Assembly: GCA_002410555.1 (NCBI GenBank)
Contig: DHSR01000077.1
Coordinates: 1 to 33,323, forward strand
Source of the DNA: Bacteroidales bacterium UBA5281
GTDB lineage: Bacteria > Bacteroidota > Bacteroidia > Bacteroidales > Lentimicrobiaceae
Length of the DNA: 33,323 bases
Reading direction: 5' to 3'
Shown here: in pieces, positions 31,052 to 33,323 of the stretch
How the letters are laid out: the number at the start of each line of letters is the position of its first letter
How positions within the stretch are numbered: the stretch's first letter is position 1
The notes under the pieces: model-generated
What the model was told of the DNA's origin: nothing
The model's input: only the letters and a program-made list of their open reading frames with translations
Database searches by the model: none
Made by a program: the position numbers and the translations under genes

Positions 31052-31636
31052 ATGAGACACGGAAAGAAATTCAATCACCTTGGAAGGACGAGCGCCCACC
31101 GGAAAGCCATGCTGTCGAATATGGCGACCTCGCTCATTCTGCATAAACGCATCAACACTACGCTTGCCAAAGCTAAGGCATTGCGTACCTATGTTGAGCC
31201 CCTGATTACCTGCTCAAAAGATGATTCTACACATTCACGCCGTATTGTTTTTAGCTATTTGCACAGTAAGGAAGCGGTAACTGAGCTTTTCAGAGAAGTA
31301 TCGGTAAAGGTAGCAAGCCGCCCGGGAGGTTATACGCGTATCTTGAAAACCGGAAACCGTCTCGGAGATAATGCTGAGTTGTGTATGATGGAGCTGGTAG
31401 ATTATAATGAAGTTATGCTGAGTGCCAAAGAGGGTGCAAAAGTTAAAACTACCCGCAGAAGTCGTTCAGCCAAAGCCAAAACAGGGGATAGTAAAGAAAC
31501 TACACCAAAGTCTACACCTAAAGCTGATGTATCAGCCGCGGAACCTGTTGCCGGGAAACCTACTGATGAAGATAAACCGGCTCAGTCAGATGAAACCGGC
31601 GAAACAGATTCGGAGGGTACAGAACCTAAAGCATAG
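31052..31636 (+). CDS. rplQ: 50S ribosomal protein L17 with long acidic-basic tail
   Basis: A 194-residue protein of the tunnel-exit region. Residues 1-120 are the conserved core: RHGKKFNHLGRTSAHRKAML at the start and RPGGYTRILKTGNRLGD-type at 90-106. Residues 125-194 are an added low-complexity tail. It is Lys/Arg-rich to about 158 and then rich in Asp, Glu, Ser and Thr. E. coli L17 has 127 residues. It closes the r-protein series, 109 nt before eno. Confidence 0.98.
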   Translation: MRHGKKFNHLGRTSAHRKAMLSNMATSLILHKRINTTLAKAKALRTYVEPLITCSKDDSTHSRRIVFSYLHSKEAVTELFREVSVKVASRPGGYTRILKTGNRLGDNAELCMMELVDYNEVMLSAKEGAKVKTTRRSRSAKAKTGDSKETTPKSTPKADVSAAEPVAGKPTDEDKPAQSDETGETDSEGTEPKA

Positions 31637-31652
31637 TTTTTATGCCAATAAA

Positions 31653-31682
31653 TTGACCGGGGATGAAGTAGCTGATACTTTG
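31653..31682 (+). promoter_or_regulatory. Promoter-like sequence upstream of eno
   Basis: TTG (31653-31655) is followed after 20 nt by TACTTTG (31676-31682). The -7 box is one base short, but the distance from TTG to TTTG is 23 nt, exactly as in the two rpsL promoters. It would start transcription about 57 nt before the eno ATG, letting eno be expressed independently of the ribosomal genes. Confidence 0.45.
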
Positions 31683-31691
31683 TCCTCGGTC
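31655..31691 (+). terminator. Hairpin after rplQ overlapping the eno promoter
   Basis: GACCGGGGA (31655-31663) pairs with TCCTCGGTC (31683-31691) over 9 bp with one G-T wobble and a 19-nt loop, then TGTTTT. The T tract is poor, so it would be a partial terminator or attenuator. Its loop contains the -7 box described in the neighbouring entry. Confidence 0.45.
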
Positions 31692-31745
31692 TGTTTTAAG
31701 ATACACGAAAAGAATTAATTGTTTAACCTTTTAAAACAAAATATT

Positions 31746-33035
31746 ATGAGTTCAATTCTGAATGTTTTTGCCCGGCAAATTCTTGATTCTCGTGGGAACC
31801 CTACGATAGAAGTTGATGTATACACCAGCAATGGAATTATGGGCCGGGCTGCAGTTCCTTCCGGTGCTTCTACAGGAGTGCACGAAGCGATGGAATTGCG
31901 GGATGGAGACGAGGCATATTATCTGGGTAAGAGTGTGAGAAAAGCCGTTAACAATGTAAACAAAGTTTTGGCCGAAGAGCTGAAAGGCTACCTGGTTTCT
32001 GAACAAAATGAGATTGATCACCGGATGATTGAAATTGACGGTACTCCAAATAAATCAAATATGGGTGCCAATGCAATACTTGGTGTTTCCCTGGCCGTTG
32101 CCAATGCGGCAGCGCAGGAGTCAAATCAGTTTTTGTTCAGATATGTAGGCGGTGTAAATGCCAACACTTTGCCTATCCCAATGATGAACATCATTAATGG
32201 CGGCTCACACGCCGATAATGCTATTGACTTCCAGGAGTTTATGATTATGCCCGTGGGAGCGCCTAATTTTTCGGAAGCTCTGCGTATGGGTACTGAAGTT
32301 TTTCATAACCTGAAATCAGTGCTTCAAAAATCAGGATACTCTACCAATGTGGGCGATGAGGGTGGCTTTGCTCCAAATCTTAAATCCAACGAAGAAGCCA
32401 TTCAGGTTATCCTAAAGGCCATAGAGAAAGCTGGTTATAAACCCGGAGTAGATATATTCTTGTCACTCGATCCCGCATCTTCTGAATATTATCTGGAAGA
32501 TGAAAAGGTATATCATCTGAAAAAATCAAGCGGTGATAAGCTTACCTCATCACAAATGGTAAGCTATTGGAAAGAGTGGACAGATAAATACCCCATCATT
32601 TCAATAGAAGACGGAATGGCCGAAGACGATTGGGATGGCTGGAAGGAAATGACGGATGTGATGGGCAAAAAGGTACAGTTGGTTGGCGACGATTTGTTTG
32701 TAACCAATTCAAAGCGTTTGCAGATGGGCATGGATAAAGGGGTGGCCAATTCAATACTCATTAAAGTAAACCAGATAGGTACACTCACCGAAACCATTGA
32801 TGCTGTTAATCTGGCTTACCGCCATGGCTATACTGCTGTAATGAGTCACCGCTCAGGTGAAACTGAAGATACCACCATTGCTGATCTTGCTGTAGCTTTG
32901 AATACCGGTCTGATTAAAACCGGATCAGCCAGCCGCACCGACCGGATTGCCAAGTACAATCAACTGCTCCGTATAGAAGAAATTCTTGGATCGACTGCAA
33001 AATACCTCGGTAAAGATTTTAAATACGCAAAATAA
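31746..33035 (+). CDS. eno: Enolase (phosphopyruvate hydratase)
   Basis: A 429-residue cytosolic glycolytic enzyme converting 2-phosphoglycerate to PEP. Metal ligands Asp242, Glu288 (SIEDGMAEDDWDGW) and Asp315 (VGDDLFVTN), catalytic Glu205 (GDEGGF) and Lys340 in the signature LIKVNQIGT are present, with His155 in NGGSHAD. The frame could begin 27 nt upstream; the ATG at 31746 matches the usual SSILNVFARQILDSRGNPT start. It is followed by a strong terminator. Placing eno after rplQ is, to my knowledge, usual in Bacteroidota. Confidence 0.99.
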   Translation: MSSILNVFARQILDSRGNPTIEVDVYTSNGIMGRAAVPSGASTGVHEAMELRDGDEAYYLGKSVRKAVNNVNKVLAEELKGYLVSEQNEIDHRMIEIDGTPNKSNMGANAILGVSLAVANAAAQESNQFLFRYVGGVNANTLPIPMMNIINGGSHADNAIDFQEFMIMPVGAPNFSEALRMGTEVFHNLKSVLQKSGYSTNVGDEGGFAPNLKSNEEAIQVILKAIEKAGYKPGVDIFLSLDPASSEYYLEDEKVYHLKKSSGDKLTSSQMVSYWKEWTDKYPIISIEDGMAEDDWDGWKEMTDVMGKKVQLVGDDLFVTNSKRLQMGMDKGVANSILIKVNQIGTLTETIDAVNLAYRHGYTAVMSHRSGETEDTTIADLAVALNTGLIKTGSASRTDRIAKYNQLLRIEEILGSTAKYLGKDFKYAK

Positions 33036-33060
33036 ATCTTGCTGAGTATAACATAATTAT

Positions 33061-33091
33061 TCCCCGGTTTGTAATGAACCGGGGATTTTTT
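33061..33091 (+). terminator. Intrinsic terminator after eno
   Basis: TCCCCGGTT (33061-33069) and AACCGGGGA (33077-33085) form a perfect 9-bp stem with a 7-nt loop, followed by six T. It lies 26 nt past the eno stop codon and should end the cluster transcript. Confidence 0.93.
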
Positions 33092-33323
33092 CTGCCGTTT
33101 TGTGCCTTACTAATTCGCTACAACAGCTTTCATCTGTTTGAATAAAATATTAATTATTATCCAAATCTCCATTTTACCTCAGGCTCAATAAATTGCTTTA
33201 CGGATAACAACTTTTTATGTACCGTAAGTCAATGAGCGACATTGAGTGGCAACACAACCCTATTATAATCACGATTAAAGGTGAACATTGTGCCTTTCAT
33301 CTTCAGAACTCCTTACCCCTCGC
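33092..33323. other. AT-rich gene-free end of the window
   Basis: The last 232 nt hold no credible open frame. The only structure seen is TTACGG (33198-33203) with CCGTAA (33222-33227), a 6-bp inverted repeat with an 18-nt spacer. It might belong to the 3' end of a gene beyond the window, but this cannot be judged. Confidence 0.3.

Overview
The window is a chromosomal housekeeping segment from a member of the Bacteroidota, most likely class Bacteroidia. The evidence is internal. There is a DUF4290 gene, a family I know only from this phylum. The ribosomal-protein cluster lacks tuf after fusA and runs from rplQ into eno. Promoter boxes follow the phylum pattern TTG-N19-TAnnTTTG, several extended to TTTGCA. 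Most genes lack a Shine-Dalgarno sequence. S4, S14 and L36 are the forms without zinc ligands. Genus cannot be read from the sequence. I see no prophage, insertion sequence, CRISPR array, tRNA or rRNA.

Layout. Positions 1-237 are gene-free and carry a 40-nt direct repeat and a compact palindrome. Positions 238-2587 (minus strand) encode an ABC-2 type ATPase/permease pair, separated from dnaJ by a clear intrinsic terminator. Positions 2668-6716 (minus) read DUF4290, murA, grpE, dnaJ, with a promoter just after the upstream helicase gene. MurA carries Asp in place of the catalytic Cys that fosfomycin alkylates. Positions 6920-9208 (minus) encode a UvrD/PcrA-type helicase. A divergent small conserved hypothetical gene follows at 9471. 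Next comes a three-gene envelope-sensing module on the plus strand: a LiaF-like membrane protein, a LytS-type histidine kinase and a LytTR response regulator (10078-12606).

Positions 12607-13383 are a 777-nt gene-free stretch. It contains a GC-rich repeat remnant and then two near-perfect Bacteroidota promoters about 315 nt apart. Between them lies a roughly 270-nt segment with three substantial inverted-repeat hairpins and a terminal T7 tract. This is the best candidate in the window for an undescribed element: a small RNA, or a structured leader of the ribosomal operon.

From 13384 to 31636 the merged str, S10, spc and alpha operons run without interruption: rpsL-rpsG-fusA-rpsJ-rplC-rplD-rplW-rplB-rpsS-rplV-rpsC-rplP-rpmC-rpsQ-rplN-rplX-rplE-rpsN-rpsH-rplF-rplR-rpsE-rpmD-rplO-secY-map-infA-rpmJ-rpsM-rpsK-rpsD-rpoA-rplQ. 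eno follows, with its own promoter-like sequence and a strong terminator at 33061-33091. Together these genes supply ribosomal proteins, EF-G, IF-1, the Sec channel, N-terminal Met removal, RNA polymerase alpha and a glycolytic enzyme. Short hairpins sit in the gaps rplD-rplW, rplF-rplR, rpsK-rpsD and rplQ-eno. Coding start choices that differ from the longest open frame are explained entry by entry.
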